Positions 1-7,362 of a stretch of DNA of 22,392 bases are shown one piece after another. The stretch spans positions 1 through 22,392 of IMG/VR virus record IMGVR_UViG_3300010370_000272; one strand, 5' to 3'. The stretch comes from a virus. The notes below the pieces were generated by a model, which saw only the letters and a program-made list of their open reading frames with translations, was not told where the DNA came from and ran no database searches. The position numbers were made by a program, and so were the translations under genes. Within the stretch, counting starts at the first letter, position 1. Each line of letters opens with the position of its first letter.

Positions 1-754
1 GAGTCCTAATACCCTCAACAGACCCAGCCTGCATACGCGCATTAATACCAGTCCGTGATTGCATAGCAAGTAATTCATTGATTCCACCAGCGCCCAAACG
101 GTAACCGCGCAAAGGACCACGCAGGTTTGTCATCACCTGCTGCTGGCTCATTCCATACTGTTGTTGGAGTTGAACGCTTAGATTATCGGCAGAAAGAGCG
201 TATGAGCGATTACGGTCAACACGATTGTCAATTGTTTGACCGACTGCCTGAATAGCCTGTCCAGCCATTTGAACGTACGGATTACCTGCAAATGCTTGTA
301 GGCCGCCAAGGATTCTTCCGCCGCCACCGCCACCTGGAGGACCACCACCTGGGGGACCACCACCAGGGCCTCCTCCTCGTCCTAGCATCCCTAAGATGCG
401 CTCCATATCGTTAAATTGCTGTTGACGCATTGCACTGATATCAGCAGCAGCAGGCATGCCCTTACTGGTGTCCATATAACTAGAACCAGACTTACCACTA
501 ACCTTGCCCATAGCAGTAGCGGCTTTATTTAGTTCAGCAGTAAGGCTCTTTGTATCTGTAATTAAAGACTTAAAGTTAGCCTTAATCTTTTTAGTATTTT
601 CATTGAGTTTACTTAACTCATCATTAAGACCCTGAAGCATTTTGAGGTCAACGCTAAGGCGTGAGTTAACAACGGAATTACCCATTGTACTAGCGGCATT
701 ACCTTCGGCAGGGGTCCCAAAGGCTCCTCCTCCTAGGTTTACCTCATCTGCCAT
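1..754 (-). CDS. Tape measure protein, N-terminal 251 residues (gene runs off the left edge)
   Basis: The frame opens with ATG at 754 behind a GGAGG ribosome site and stays open to the window edge, so the 3' part is missing. Residues about 36-88 are Lys/Asn/Leu-rich and look helical or coiled-coil. Residues 127-146 are an almost pure Gly/Pro linker (repeats of PPGGG). After it comes a Gln/Ala-rich stretch. Family assignment rests mainly on context: in tailed phages the tape measure gene follows the tail tube and the frameshifted tail-assembly protein, which is the arrangement here. The tape measure sets tail length and sits inside the tube. The start lies two bases after the stop of the upstream frameshift extension, suggesting coupled translation. 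It could instead be another large tail or baseplate hub component, because the diagnostic C-terminal part is out of view. Confidence 0.7.
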   Translation of the reverse strand, partial: MADEVNLGGGAFGTPAEGNAASTMGNSVVNSRLSVDLKMLQGLNDELSKLNENTKKIKANFKSLITDTKSLTAELNKAATAMGKVSGKSGSSYMDTSKGMPAAADISAMRQQQFNDMERILGMLGRGGGPGGGPPGGGPPGGGGGGRILGGLQAFAGNPYVQMAGQAIQAVGQTIDNRVDRNRSYALSADNLSVQLQQQYGMSQQQVMTNLRGPLRGYRLGAGGINELLAMQSRTGINARMQAGSVEGIRT

Positions 755-756
755 TA

Positions 757-930
757 TTAGCCTCCGCTAGAGTTTCTCCAACGAGCCATACGAAACCAGT
801 ATGTTCGTTGTCTTACCGTCATAGATTTCAGGTCATTAAGACCAAAACCTCTATACGTAGAGGCAATCGCTTCGTATTCCCAGTAAACCCTAACTAAATT
901 AGCCAAATAAAAGTGCGACCCAATCAAGGG
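757..930 (-). CDS. Probable frameshifted C-terminal extension of the tail assembly protein
   Basis: After the stop codon (899-901) of the upstream 263-residue gene, the frame one base downstream is open from about 930 to a TAA at 757-759. It has no ATG near its start and no Shine-Dalgarno site. It encodes a protein-like, aromatic and Arg-rich segment: VRVYWEYEAIASTYRGFG, then a MTVRQRTYWFRMARWR region. It fills the otherwise unexplained gap up to the tape measure gene. The simplest reading is a +1 (equivalently -2) ribosomal frameshift, giving a fusion of about 310 residues if the slip is at the CTT codon at 911-913. Tail assembly chaperones of many phages are made this way just upstream of the tape measure gene. 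Alternatives are a separate gene starting at TTG 927 (56 residues) or a sequencing error that split one gene. Confidence 0.6.
   Translation of the reverse strand, partial: PLIGSHFYLANLVRVYWEYEAIASTYRGFGLNDLKSMTVRQRTYWFRMARWRNSSGG
899..930 (-). other. Candidate recoding (frameshift) window
   Basis: This is the only stretch where the upstream frame (stop at 899-901) and the downstream extension frame (preceding stop at 931-933) are both open, so any shift must occur here. In mRNA sense the last upstream codons are GCA CTT TTA TTT GGC TAA. CTT followed by T allows a slip to TTT, the same P-site change used at the bacterial prfB +1 site, but here the next codon is TTA, not a stop. The exact slip site is inference. 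Confidence 0.45.
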
Positions 931-1690
931 CTAATACAATCTTAGCACTACAGTGGGCGCATTGGGTTTCCACCTCTTCCATACGAGGCCCTGGCTGTGC
1001 AGAGAAAAGGGACTTGACTAACTTATTTCGGTCAGCCAATGACAACCCTCTTGCCCACGCCTCTTTTTCTAAGGTGGCTTTATTGGACATTATGCAACGA
1101 CTAAGCATCAGTGTATTTTGTTCAGCAGTCGTCTTGCCGCGCTTTCCTACAAACTGGCTATCTCCACCAGTTGGGTAACGCAATTGAACAACTTCTCCAT
1201 TTTTGAGGGTGACCTCAATTGGAGCGTGCAAATCTACCTGTGGCTGTTCAATTGTAAAATCTTTTTCCAAATCCATCGTGATATCGTTGTCCCCAGAACA
1301 CTCACGACACGTGACTTGAAACTCTCGGTAACGACCATAGGTGGCCTTAAGAACAGCCAAAAACAACACGTCTCTATCACCAACAATCAGTTCTTCTAGA
1401 ATGGCTGGTTGCTTGACAATTTCCAAATCGCCAATTGATACAACTCCACGACGAAGGAGTTGTGTCATGTATTCAGAATATGTGACATTCTTTTGAATGT
1501 CATAGGCAGACAAGATTTCTTCGTCTTCGCCATTCAACTCACGGACTGTTGCCGACATGAGCCATTCACCTTTTGATTGATAACCACGCAAAAGGTCAAC
1601 TTTAAGCGTGGTTGGAGAATCAATCTTTGGTGCAGGGTCTTGTAAAGACTCATTAACGACGGCAGCGTCAGATTCAAAGTTAGTACCCAT
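899..1690 (-). CDS. T4-type baseplate/tail assembly protein with two CxxC pairs
   Basis: This 263-residue protein starts at ATG 1690 behind AAGGAG. Its layout fits the T4_baseplate (gp26-like) family used as tail assembly factors in many myoviruses: an N-terminal helical half with the segment YSEYMTQLLRRGVVSIGDL (about 71-89), and a C-terminal part with CxxC pairs at C128/C131 and C244/C247. Together the pairs could bind one zinc ion. It lies between the tail tube gene and the tape measure gene, the usual place for the tail chaperone. The end of the gene overlaps an open reading frame in the +1 frame, which suggests that a longer frameshifted form is also made. The family call is from memory of motif and context. 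A stricter label would be conserved tail assembly protein. Confidence 0.65.
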   Translation of the reverse strand: MGTNFESDAAVVNESLQDPAPKIDSPTTLKVDLLRGYQSKGEWLMSATVRELNGEDEEILSAYDIQKNVTYSEYMTQLLRRGVVSIGDLEIVKQPAILEELIVGDRDVLFLAVLKATYGRYREFQVTCRECSGDNDITMDLEKDFTIEQPQVDLHAPIEVTLKNGEVVQLRYPTGGDSQFVGKRGKTTAEQNTLMLSRCIMSNKATLEKEAWARGLSLADRNKLVKSLFSAQPGPRMEEVETQCAHCSAKIVLALDWVALLFG

Positions 1691-1715
1691 GTAGTGCTCC
1701 TTAATTGTTTATTAG

Positions 1716-2339
1716 TTAGTTAACAGTGGCGATACTATCAATATCGTCAGGACCAAATGCAATTTGAAAACCTTCGTGATGAATGGTCATCTGTTGAATG
1801 AGGATACCGTTATCTCCAGCATTGAGGCCATTCATTGCAAAAACACCAGGCCAGCAGTTGAACAACTTAAAAGCCAATCGCACATTACCAGGTTTTGTGG
1901 TGTCGCTTGGAAGGTCATTGGATTGGTATGAAGAACCATCTGCACGAGTGTATGGGTGGTCATACACCTTAACAACAATGTCACAACGGTAGTTGTTTGA
2001 GTTGTTTGAAAGCGTTAGTCCAGTGCTTCCCTTAACTTCTCCCTGTTGCCACGAATGGATAAACGTTTGCCACTTCCACATCTGGGCTTGTTCAGCAAAT
2101 ACTCCACGGCTAAACGAGACAGGAGGAAAGTCTGACTGTCCAACCATCTTGTGCGGATGAGTATTCATTCCGCCCTCACGGTAAGCAATCAATTCATTGG
2201 TAACGCTAAGACCAGACATTTCAGCAAAGCCAAGTGTTCCTAGCCCCTTAGCGTGTTCAGTTCCCAATTCTCCAAACGGGACAATCTGAACTTGGAACTT
2301 AAAGTTGCGAAGCGGGTCGGTTCTCTGTGCAAGAGCCAT
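1716..2339 (-). CDS. Tail tube protein (T4 gp19-like)
   Basis: This protein of 207 residues would form the inner tube of the contractile tail through which DNA passes. The N-terminal pattern DPLRNFKFQVQI, then GFAEMSGLS and YREGG, is typical of the gp19-like tube family, where a beta-strand start is followed by an EMSGL-type loop. Length is close to that of other tube proteins. It follows the sheath gene by nine bases, has AAGGAG before ATG 2339, and precedes the tail assembly gene, which is the standard myovirus order. Expression is probably high, as it is a multi-copy structural protein. I am confident of the role. Confidence 0.85.
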   Translation of the reverse strand: MALAQRTDPLRNFKFQVQIVPFGELGTEHAKGLGTLGFAEMSGLSVTNELIAYREGGMNTHPHKMVGQSDFPPVSFSRGVFAEQAQMWKWQTFIHSWQQGEVKGSTGLTLSNNSNNYRCDIVVKVYDHPYTRADGSSYQSNDLPSDTTKPGNVRLAFKLFNCWPGVFAMNGLNAGDNGILIQQMTIHHEGFQIAFGPDDIDSIATVN

Positions 2340-2348
2340 TATTACTCC

Positions 2349-3833
2349 TTAAAGTGTTTCTGTGAGGTTTGAGCCACCAGTGAACTGGTTAACTGTGATT
2401 ACGATGAACTCGGCGGGAGTCTGCAAAGCAACCCCGACCTCAATTCGGACTTCTCCATTTTCAATACTTGCTGACGTGTTGTTAGTGGAATCACAAATGA
2501 TGTAGAACGCTTCGTTTGCATTACGTCCCTTGAGACCACCAGAAGCCCAGAAGTCAGCAAGGAACTTGGAAAGACGAACCTGGATGGTCGTCCAAAGTCG
2601 CTCATTGTTTGGCTCAAACACGGCGAACTCAGTGAGACGCTTTGTCTGAGACTTGATGTAGTTAAGGCTACGACGGGTTGGGACGAACTTGGTAATGTCC
2701 GTCTTCTTCAAAGTGCGAGCACCATTAACAATGACACCAGCACCAGGAACAGCCTTTAGCGTGTTGATGTGCGAGTCATAAAGCGTACCCTGCTCTGCCT
2801 CAGTAAACGAGGTAGTAAGACCAAGAGCATTACGCAAATCGTACGCATATCCAGCAGGAGCCTTGGCAACCGTACGCTCGGCTTCAACACGAGAGTACAA
2901 ACCAAGAATGGCTCCACCAGGGAACGTGTCACGAACGGCTGCCGAACCACTCTTAGACGGGTCAACCATCTGCAACTTTGGATAGTACACAGCGCCATAA
3001 GAAGACGCCGTGTATGCACTAATCGCGGTCAAAGCATCTGCACCAGCCGTAACCGTTGTCGGGTCAATGACCAAGAAACAATCACCACGAGTTTCGCAAT
3101 ACGAAAGAGCGTTATTTACAACAGCAGCAGTAGTCATACCTACCATGTTGAGAACCAGTTCTTCAGAAACTGCGTCAAATGCTGAAACAGCGCTATTCCA
3201 GTTTGCGTTGCTGATACTAGCGCCATCACTTCCAGAAGAAAGAGCAGAGTTACTGACAGCAGTAACGGTGTACGCCGAAGAGTACGCAGCCACTCCAGAA
3301 ACACGAACATACGTTGAATAGTTATTTACAACCGTTGGGAGATAGCGATTTGCGTTCGGGTCAAGGCTGACCTCATTCCAACGCTCAACTTCAATACCAC
3401 TCAATTTAATCGTGAGATTGAAAGTAGGTTCGTTGCCAGTAGTTACACCAGCGGTAACAGTAGCAGTCAGGTTGTTACCCCACGTTCCAGGGTTTTCTGC
3501 ACGAAGGTTGAACACAGTAGTAGAACTGCCGCCATTTACAGTTCCAGCAACGTTTACCGAAGCCGACACAGAAGTTGCTGAATAGACTCGTGAAACGTAG
3601 GCAGTACGACCGCCGTTGGCAAAATAGTGATAAACAGCGTAGCCAAGGTCGTAGGCGTTCTCAAGTTCGCCATAGAGAGCCTTATACGAAGTCCAAGAAC
3701 TAATCTTGGTGGGAACAACTGGGCCTCGTGCAGCAGTGCCAATAAAGCCAGCAGCAACTGTCGTGGTTCCAGCAGTTGCGGTAGTGGCAAACGTTCCTTC
3801 AGAAACGTATACGCCAGGTCGTGAATATGCCAT
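2349..3833 (-). CDS. Contractile tail sheath protein
   Basis: This 494-residue protein forms the outer tail sheath that contracts during DNA injection. The N-terminus has SRPGVYVSE (about 4-12), a start typical of sheath proteins. The C-terminal domain carries VFEPNNERLWTTIQ (from about 405) and FWASGGLKG (about 428-436), followed by a strand-rich end with PAEFIVITVNQF. These are hallmarks of the conserved sheath C-terminal domain. The middle is Ser/Thr/Ala-rich and probably forms the variable surface domain. The start ATG 3833 has AAGGAG at normal spacing. The upstream intergenic region (3834-3881) holds a possible promoter element. This gene is the main evidence for myovirus morphology. Confidence 0.93.
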   Translation of the reverse strand: MAYSRPGVYVSEGTFATTATAGTTTVAAGFIGTAARGPVVPTKISSWTSYKALYGELENAYDLGYAVYHYFANGGRTAYVSRVYSATSVSASVNVAGTVNGGSSTTVFNLRAENPGTWGNNLTATVTAGVTTGNEPTFNLTIKLSGIEVERWNEVSLDPNANRYLPTVVNNYSTYVRVSGVAAYSSAYTVTAVSNSALSSGSDGASISNANWNSAVSAFDAVSEELVLNMVGMTTAAVVNNALSYCETRGDCFLVIDPTTVTAGADALTAISAYTASSYGAVYYPKLQMVDPSKSGSAAVRDTFPGGAILGLYSRVEAERTVAKAPAGYAYDLRNALGLTTSFTEAEQGTLYDSHINTLKAVPGAGVIVNGARTLKKTDITKFVPTRRSLNYIKSQTKRLTEFAVFEPNNERLWTTIQVRLSKFLADFWASGGLKGRNANEAFYIICDSTNNTSASIENGEVRIEVGVALQTPAEFIVITVNQFTGGSNLTETL

Positions 3834-3853
3834 TGTTAATTACTCCTTAGTTA

Positions 3854-3862
3854 AAGTATACC
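3854..3862 (-). promoter_or_regulatory. Possible promoter -10 element upstream of the tail sheath gene
   Basis: In the direction of transcription this reads GGTATACTT, containing TATACT, one base from the bacterial -10 consensus. It ends 20 bases before the sheath ATG. The same nine bases occur at 20508-20516, 19 bases before another structural gene. No good -35 box is visible at 17 bases, so this is only a candidate. Confidence 0.25.
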
Positions 3863-3881
3863 TGAAATAACAAAACTGTAC

Positions 3882-4610
3882 TCATTCTGGAAGCCCCTCT
3901 TCGGAATTACTATCCATATTATAAACGCCATTAACAACACTGTTAATACGCTCAACAGTGCCGATAACTTCTTGAACCGCATGACGACCAACAATATGAG
4001 ATGACGGAATCTCAGCAGTCATTTGTACGGTGTAAACTTTGCGAAAAATACGCTTACGATAACCAGCCTCTGGGTCAAGCAGGTCAGCAGTGGTCCAGTC
4101 AAGCAGGTCTAAGCGACGGATAGTTCCGTCAGCCCCAATGTCAATAAACCCACGCCGCCACGGAAATATCTCAGTAAGCATTTTTGCGCTCAACTGACGG
4201 TCATGAAGGGCAGTTCTGGTAAAGGTAGAAACCTGATACAACAGGTCTACTGGAACATGCTCGTTTGCTTCCAAATAACCATAGGCATCTTTACCAGTTT
4301 TAAAACTAAAGTTAGTAGAAACACTAGGCCAATAGTCCATACGGTTTGCAGACCCACTAGGAATAGCGGGAACTCCACCAGCACCAGTTCTGAAAAAGAT
4401 ATCTGATTCAGAGTGCTGGCGATTGCGAGCATGGATAATATCAATATGCTCTAAAGTGATAAACGGGTAAGAACGCTCAGTTTCTCCTTCTGGATATCGG
4501 AAAAAAACCTCAACAGGACGTTCGTTGTTTCTATCATCCGTTACGGTCATGCCGTTAAACAAGGCTTTTAGTGCCTCATCTTCGGCAAGGAGAAACCCAA
4601 CTCTGCTCAT
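3882..4610 (-). CDS. Probable tail terminator/neck protein
   Basis: A 242-residue protein of unproven family. It begins MSRVGFLLAEDEALKALF and contains a strand-rich segment, RYPEGETERSYPFITLEHID (about 38-57), the kind of arrangement seen in tail terminator and tail completion proteins that cap the tube where it meets the head. It lies directly upstream of the sheath gene and downstream of the gp10-like protein, where the tail terminator is expected. Its ATG overlaps the previous stop as ATGA (4607-4610), so translation is likely coupled. The C-terminus is acidic (SNSEEGLPE). I recognise the position better than the sequence. Another neck role is possible. Confidence 0.5.
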   Translation of the reverse strand: MSRVGFLLAEDEALKALFNGMTVTDDRNNERPVEVFFRYPEGETERSYPFITLEHIDIIHARNRQHSESDIFFRTGAGGVPAIPSGSANRMDYWPSVSTNFSFKTGKDAYGYLEANEHVPVDLLYQVSTFTRTALHDRQLSAKMLTEIFPWRRGFIDIGADGTIRRLDLLDWTTADLLDPEAGYRKRIFRKVYTVQMTAEIPSSHIVGRHAVQEVIGTVERINSVVNGVYNMDSNSEEGLPE

Positions 4611-5035
4611 CGGTACTTCTTATTTAAAGTTGCAGCAACTTTATTAGAAATAATATTCCCAAAACTTTCTTCACGGCTTTTTACAAAAGAACGAAGAAGC
4701 GGCTGAGGAGCATTAGAACCAGGAACTCCATACTCCAAATCTGTTGCAGAGCGAGACGAGTCGCTGTCATTTGGAATACCGTACTCAAGTGTCCCTGAGT
4801 TTTCATTGTAACTCACACTTAGGTTTGAAACCATCCCTGTCCAACCATTGTCAGATTGACGGGCTGCTTCTTGCAATGCCACAGTTTCTTCTTTTACTGC
4901 GGCGTCAATGGCGTCAGCCAAAGCCTTGGGATACTCCTTAGCAAGAAACTCTGCATAGCGAACAATTTCAAATTCCCCAGAAAGGAATGACGGTCTAGAA
5001 GTTCGTGCAGAGGTAGCAGACGTAGATGTGCTCAT
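4607..5035 (-). CDS. HK97 gp10-like neck/tail completion protein
   Basis: This is a 142-residue protein. After a Ser/Thr-rich N-terminus it has a helical stretch with YAEFLAKEYPKALADAID and KEETVALQEAAR (about 27-59), then strand-forming residues (LSVSYNENSGTLEYGIP), a proline break (APQPLLRSF) and a final helix ending NKKYR. This order, long helix then sheet then a PxPxxR-type turn before a C-terminal helix, matches the HK97 gp10 family that works at the head-tail joint. It lies between a probable head-closure gene and the probable tail terminator gene. The start at 5035 follows a GGGG-type ribosome site. The fold family is an inference from the pattern. Confidence 0.55.
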   Translation of the reverse strand: MSTSTSATSARTSRPSFLSGEFEIVRYAEFLAKEYPKALADAIDAAVKEETVALQEAARQSDNGWTGMVSNLSVSYNENSGTLEYGIPNDSDSSRSATDLEYGVPGSNAPQPLLRSFVKSREESFGNIISNKVAATLNKKYR

Positions 5036-5065
5036 AGCACCCCATAACTTCTAGGCAATTGGACC

Positions 5066-5083
5066 CTTTGACGCTCGTCAAAG
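5066..5083. repeat. Perfect 8-bp inverted repeat in an intergenic gap
   Basis: CTTTGACG, two bases, then CGTCAAAG lies within the 62-base gap 5036-5097, one of the longest non-coding stretches here. No run of T follows on the transcribed strand, so it does not look like an intrinsic terminator. It could be a protein-binding site or an mRNA hairpin about 30 bases ahead of the gene starting at 5035. One such repeat by chance in this length is not unlikely. Confidence 0.35.
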
Positions 5084-5097
5084 TTAAACCAATATTA

Positions 5098-5637
5098 TCA
5101 GATAGACGGAAGGGCAGAAGGCCAGGGCAAATTACTAATATTGTTAAAGACCGTTGTTGGGTCAAATGGGTACTCTTGGTTCATGTACACCTCAAGACCT
5201 TCAATTACAACGATAATGTCGTCTTTTGCACGACCACGAACTTTGTACGAAGTGACAGTAAAATAACGCCCGTCATACATAAACAAGTCGTTTAGGTGGG
5301 TTTTATATTCCCAAGGATTAGATATCCCAGCCAACCTAAACTCCTCAATAGACGCAACAAGGTTGATTACCTCAACTGGCTGACGACCTTCAGGAATTGA
5401 ACGCTTCTGGTCCTCAGTTTCGGTAATCATCAGAACTGGGACTACTATGCCACTTGAGTACTTTCTACCACCAGTACCACTGACGCCTTCATCATACACA
5501 TCGTCAAAGTAAGACCCAGTTGCACTAGCCGCATTACCAAACGGCAAAAACTCATACCAAACTACAGACTCACCTACATTACGAGTGTATTCACGGTAAT
5601 GTTTTCTGATGAGACCTAGTTCTACCCTAGGGTCCAT
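5098..5637 (-). CDS. Probable head closure/stopper protein
   Basis: A 179-residue protein, family not recognised with certainty. It starts MDPRVELGLIRKHYREY, has a probable flexible loop (DEGVSGTGGRKYSSG, about 49-63) and then several short strands, including GRYFTVTSYKVRGRAKDD and IIVVIEGLEVYM. A small beta-barrel with a long loop is the usual build of head-closure (stopper) proteins, and gene order supports this. The ATG overlaps the stop of the upstream gene as TGATG (5635-5639), so the two are probably translated together and may form adjacent connector rings. It could also be a different neck protein. Confidence 0.45.
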   Translation of the reverse strand: MDPRVELGLIRKHYREYTRNVGESVVWYEFLPFGNAASATGSYFDDVYDEGVSGTGGRKYSSGIVVPVLMITETEDQKRSIPEGRQPVEVINLVASIEEFRLAGISNPWEYKTHLNDLFMYDGRYFTVTSYKVRGRAKDDIIVVIEGLEVYMNQEYPFDPTTVFNNISNLPWPSALPSI

Positions 5638-6446
5638 CAGAAGAATCCAGTGTTATAAAGACTGCTTGGAGGGTTGGTATCTACGAATACGTCTTCACGC
5701 AGGTCGTCTCCGCCCTCTTCAAGTTCAATAGTTCCCTTATCTCGTTCTGGGAATACTCTCTCAATCGGACCGTAGTCACCGATTTCACGAGCAATATAGA
5801 TAGGCACATACCTATTCGTTGTCCGTGATACACGGCTAAGGTTCATTACCTCAATGCGATTAACGCCAATGTTCAAAGCACGAGCCTGGTTTTCATATTG
5901 GCGCTGCCAATACTCAAGAAGACTTTGAACCATTCTGAAACGCTGGCTTCCAGGAATATGGACTGACTCGGACGTCATTACATCAATGTCGCGGCTGTAT
6001 TCACTCAGCAAAGCCCACAAAGCGTTAACAACCGTTGCCATACCGATTGTGTCAATCACAATTCCTGACATGTTTTCCAATGGCACAGATAGGTTATATA
6101 CATGCTCTTCAATCGCATGGTGAGCATAGAAATCAAGGTCTGCTGGAAGAATCCACTCGTAGTAATAGCCTTCAACCATTACCTTAGAGTTTGCGGCTGG
6201 AGTTGACGAAAGTCGCAAAATACCGTTTCTTGCGTCCAAAGAAAACGCAGATGCTGCTAACTCAACTGGCGTAGTAGACGTGTAAATAGCAACATATAGA
6301 GAGTCTTTGTCAATGTTTGGATTGCCTAATTCATAGGTGCGAGTAACAGCATCAAACGAAACCTGAAAGAACTTAGGAAAATCTCGTAAGAACGTACGAG
6401 CAAGTTCAGTGACTTCATTAACTATTGTTGCTGGGAAGTGGGCCAT
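5637..6446 (-). CDS. Probable head-tail connector (neck) protein
   Basis: A 269-residue protein without a family I can name. The N-terminus (MAHFPATIVNEVTELARTFLRDFPKFF region) looks helical. The middle has strands (SLYVAIYTS, GILRLSS, VMVEGYYYEW) and then a long helical section around IEEHVYNLSVPLENMSG to LLEYWQRQYENQ. The tail is acidic (ELEEGGDDLREDVF). It follows the fibre-like and small 50-residue genes and precedes the probable stopper gene, so an adaptor or neck role is likely. It starts three bases after the stop of the 50-residue gene and has no strong ribosome site of its own, suggesting coupled translation. Confidence 0.5.
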   Translation of the reverse strand: MAHFPATIVNEVTELARTFLRDFPKFFQVSFDAVTRTYELGNPNIDKDSLYVAIYTSTTPVELAASAFSLDARNGILRLSSTPAANSKVMVEGYYYEWILPADLDFYAHHAIEEHVYNLSVPLENMSGIVIDTIGMATVVNALWALLSEYSRDIDVMTSESVHIPGSQRFRMVQSLLEYWQRQYENQARALNIGVNRIEVMNLSRVSRTTNRYVPIYIAREIGDYGPIERVFPERDKGTIELEEGGDDLREDVFVDTNPPSSLYNTGFF

Positions 6447-6449
6447 TGC

Positions 6450-6602
6450 TTATTCGTCCGATGAGTCTGCACCATCAATGGTGTCTTGGTCTGGGTAATT
6501 TAAAGCAGGTTGTTGCTCACGATGACGCTTGACCATCATGCGACGAATAATAGAAATATCTTGAACTGAGCCTGTTGGCGCTGAAAGTGGCCTATCGGTC
6601 AT
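6450..6602 (-). CDS. Small 50-residue protein, unknown function
   Basis: This short gene fills the gap between the fibre-like gene and the connector gene. It starts at ATG 6602 with GAGGT about five bases upstream and ends at TAA 6450-6452, three bases before the next ATG. The product begins MTDRPLSAPTGSVQDIS, has a basic centre (IIRRMMVKRHREQQ, about 18-31) and an acidic end (DQDTIDGADSSDE). There is no membrane segment or signal peptide. The tight spacing on both sides and the good ribosome site argue that it is real. The role is unknown. A small connector or assembly factor would fit the location. Confidence 0.6.
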   Translation of the reverse strand: MTDRPLSAPTGSVQDISIIRRMMVKRHREQQPALNYPDQDTIDGADSSDE

Positions 6603-6610
6603 TGCGACCT

Positions 6611-7354
6611 CTAGTTAAATACAGCAGTGCTAAGGATAATTTGGTCGTCGTCAGCAATTACTGAAACAGTGGGAGTTGCGCCTTCTCCAGTGTTGTTTGC
6701 CAAACTGACAGAAGTTCCAGCGACTAACGAGGCAACGTAGTTTCCAGTCGTGTCGGTTCCAAGAGTTACAGAGTTTGCCGCAATGGTTGCCGTAAGAGTT
6801 CCGCTTGCTAAATCAGTAAGCGTTACTGAACCACTAAGGTCTCCACCCAAGGTAATAACAGGGTCTGGCTTGCTAGTAACATTGCTCCAATCAACTGTTG
6901 CCGAAGGAACAGATGGAGAAAAAGCCCTCTTATCAATAATGTCGTTAGAGACAATTGATTCATTTGCTCGCCGTAGTACGGCGGCAAGAACAACGTCAGT
7001 GCTCAAAAGTGTTGGGAAAAGTGGATTGGTGGAACTAGCCGTTCCCGTAACTGTTTGGATAGTTACGGCGCTACTTGCATAGCGAGCAACCACGAGGTCA
7101 AAACGGTTACCAGAGGTAGGAGCACTTGATAGTGAGTATGAGGCATTTGCGCTAAGAGCGTAATCAGCACCTTCATAGGAAATGGTGCCAGAGGCTACGG
7201 CAACAATGTTGCCAGAAACAGCCGTTACTGCGCCTCCAGAAACAACGCCCTTCCTGCGATTACCCAAGATTTCAAAATCAACACGGTCTGGCTCTGCCTG
7301 GTCAAGCGTAGATTTATCAGTATCTGGTGCATTAGGGATTGTAAACCCTGGCAT
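6611..7354 (-). CDS. Fibre-like structural protein encoded in the head-neck region
   Basis: A 247-residue, Ser/Thr/Val-rich beta protein. Residues 1-145 resemble the N-terminal domain of phage fibre or baseplate proteins (GTISYEGADYALSA, then RFDLVVARYASSAVTIQTVTGTAS and VLAAVLRR, ending IIDKRAF). Residues about 153-235 carry typical fibre-shaft elements: NVTSKPDPVITLGGDLSG and GTSVSLANNTGEGATPTVSV. It stops soon after the shaft, with no receptor-binding tip, so it may be a short head or neck fibre, or a shortened fibre gene. It is encoded between the capsid genes and the connector genes, not with the adhesins at 19-22 kb. AAGGGG precedes ATG 7354. The structural nature is well supported; the exact site on the virion is inference. 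Confidence 0.6.
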   Translation of the reverse strand: MPGFTIPNAPDTDKSTLDQAEPDRVDFEILGNRRKGVVSGGAVTAVSGNIVAVASGTISYEGADYALSANASYSLSSAPTSGNRFDLVVARYASSAVTIQTVTGTASSTNPLFPTLLSTDVVLAAVLRRANESIVSNDIIDKRAFSPSVPSATVDWSNVTSKPDPVITLGGDLSGSVTLTDLASGTLTATIAANSVTLGTDTTGNYVASLVAGTSVSLANNTGEGATPTVSVIADDDQIILSTAVFN

Positions 7355-7362
7355 ATTACCCC

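Noticed and set aside
2769-3185. Plus-strand frame opposite the tail sheath gene
   Set aside because: It overlaps a well-supported sheath gene, has an Arg/Ser/Thr-rich shadow composition, and has no ribosome site.
7045-7068. Perfect 8-bp inverted repeat with an 8-base loop in the fibre-like gene
   Set aside because: It is inside coding sequence, single, and of a length expected by chance a few times in 22 kb.
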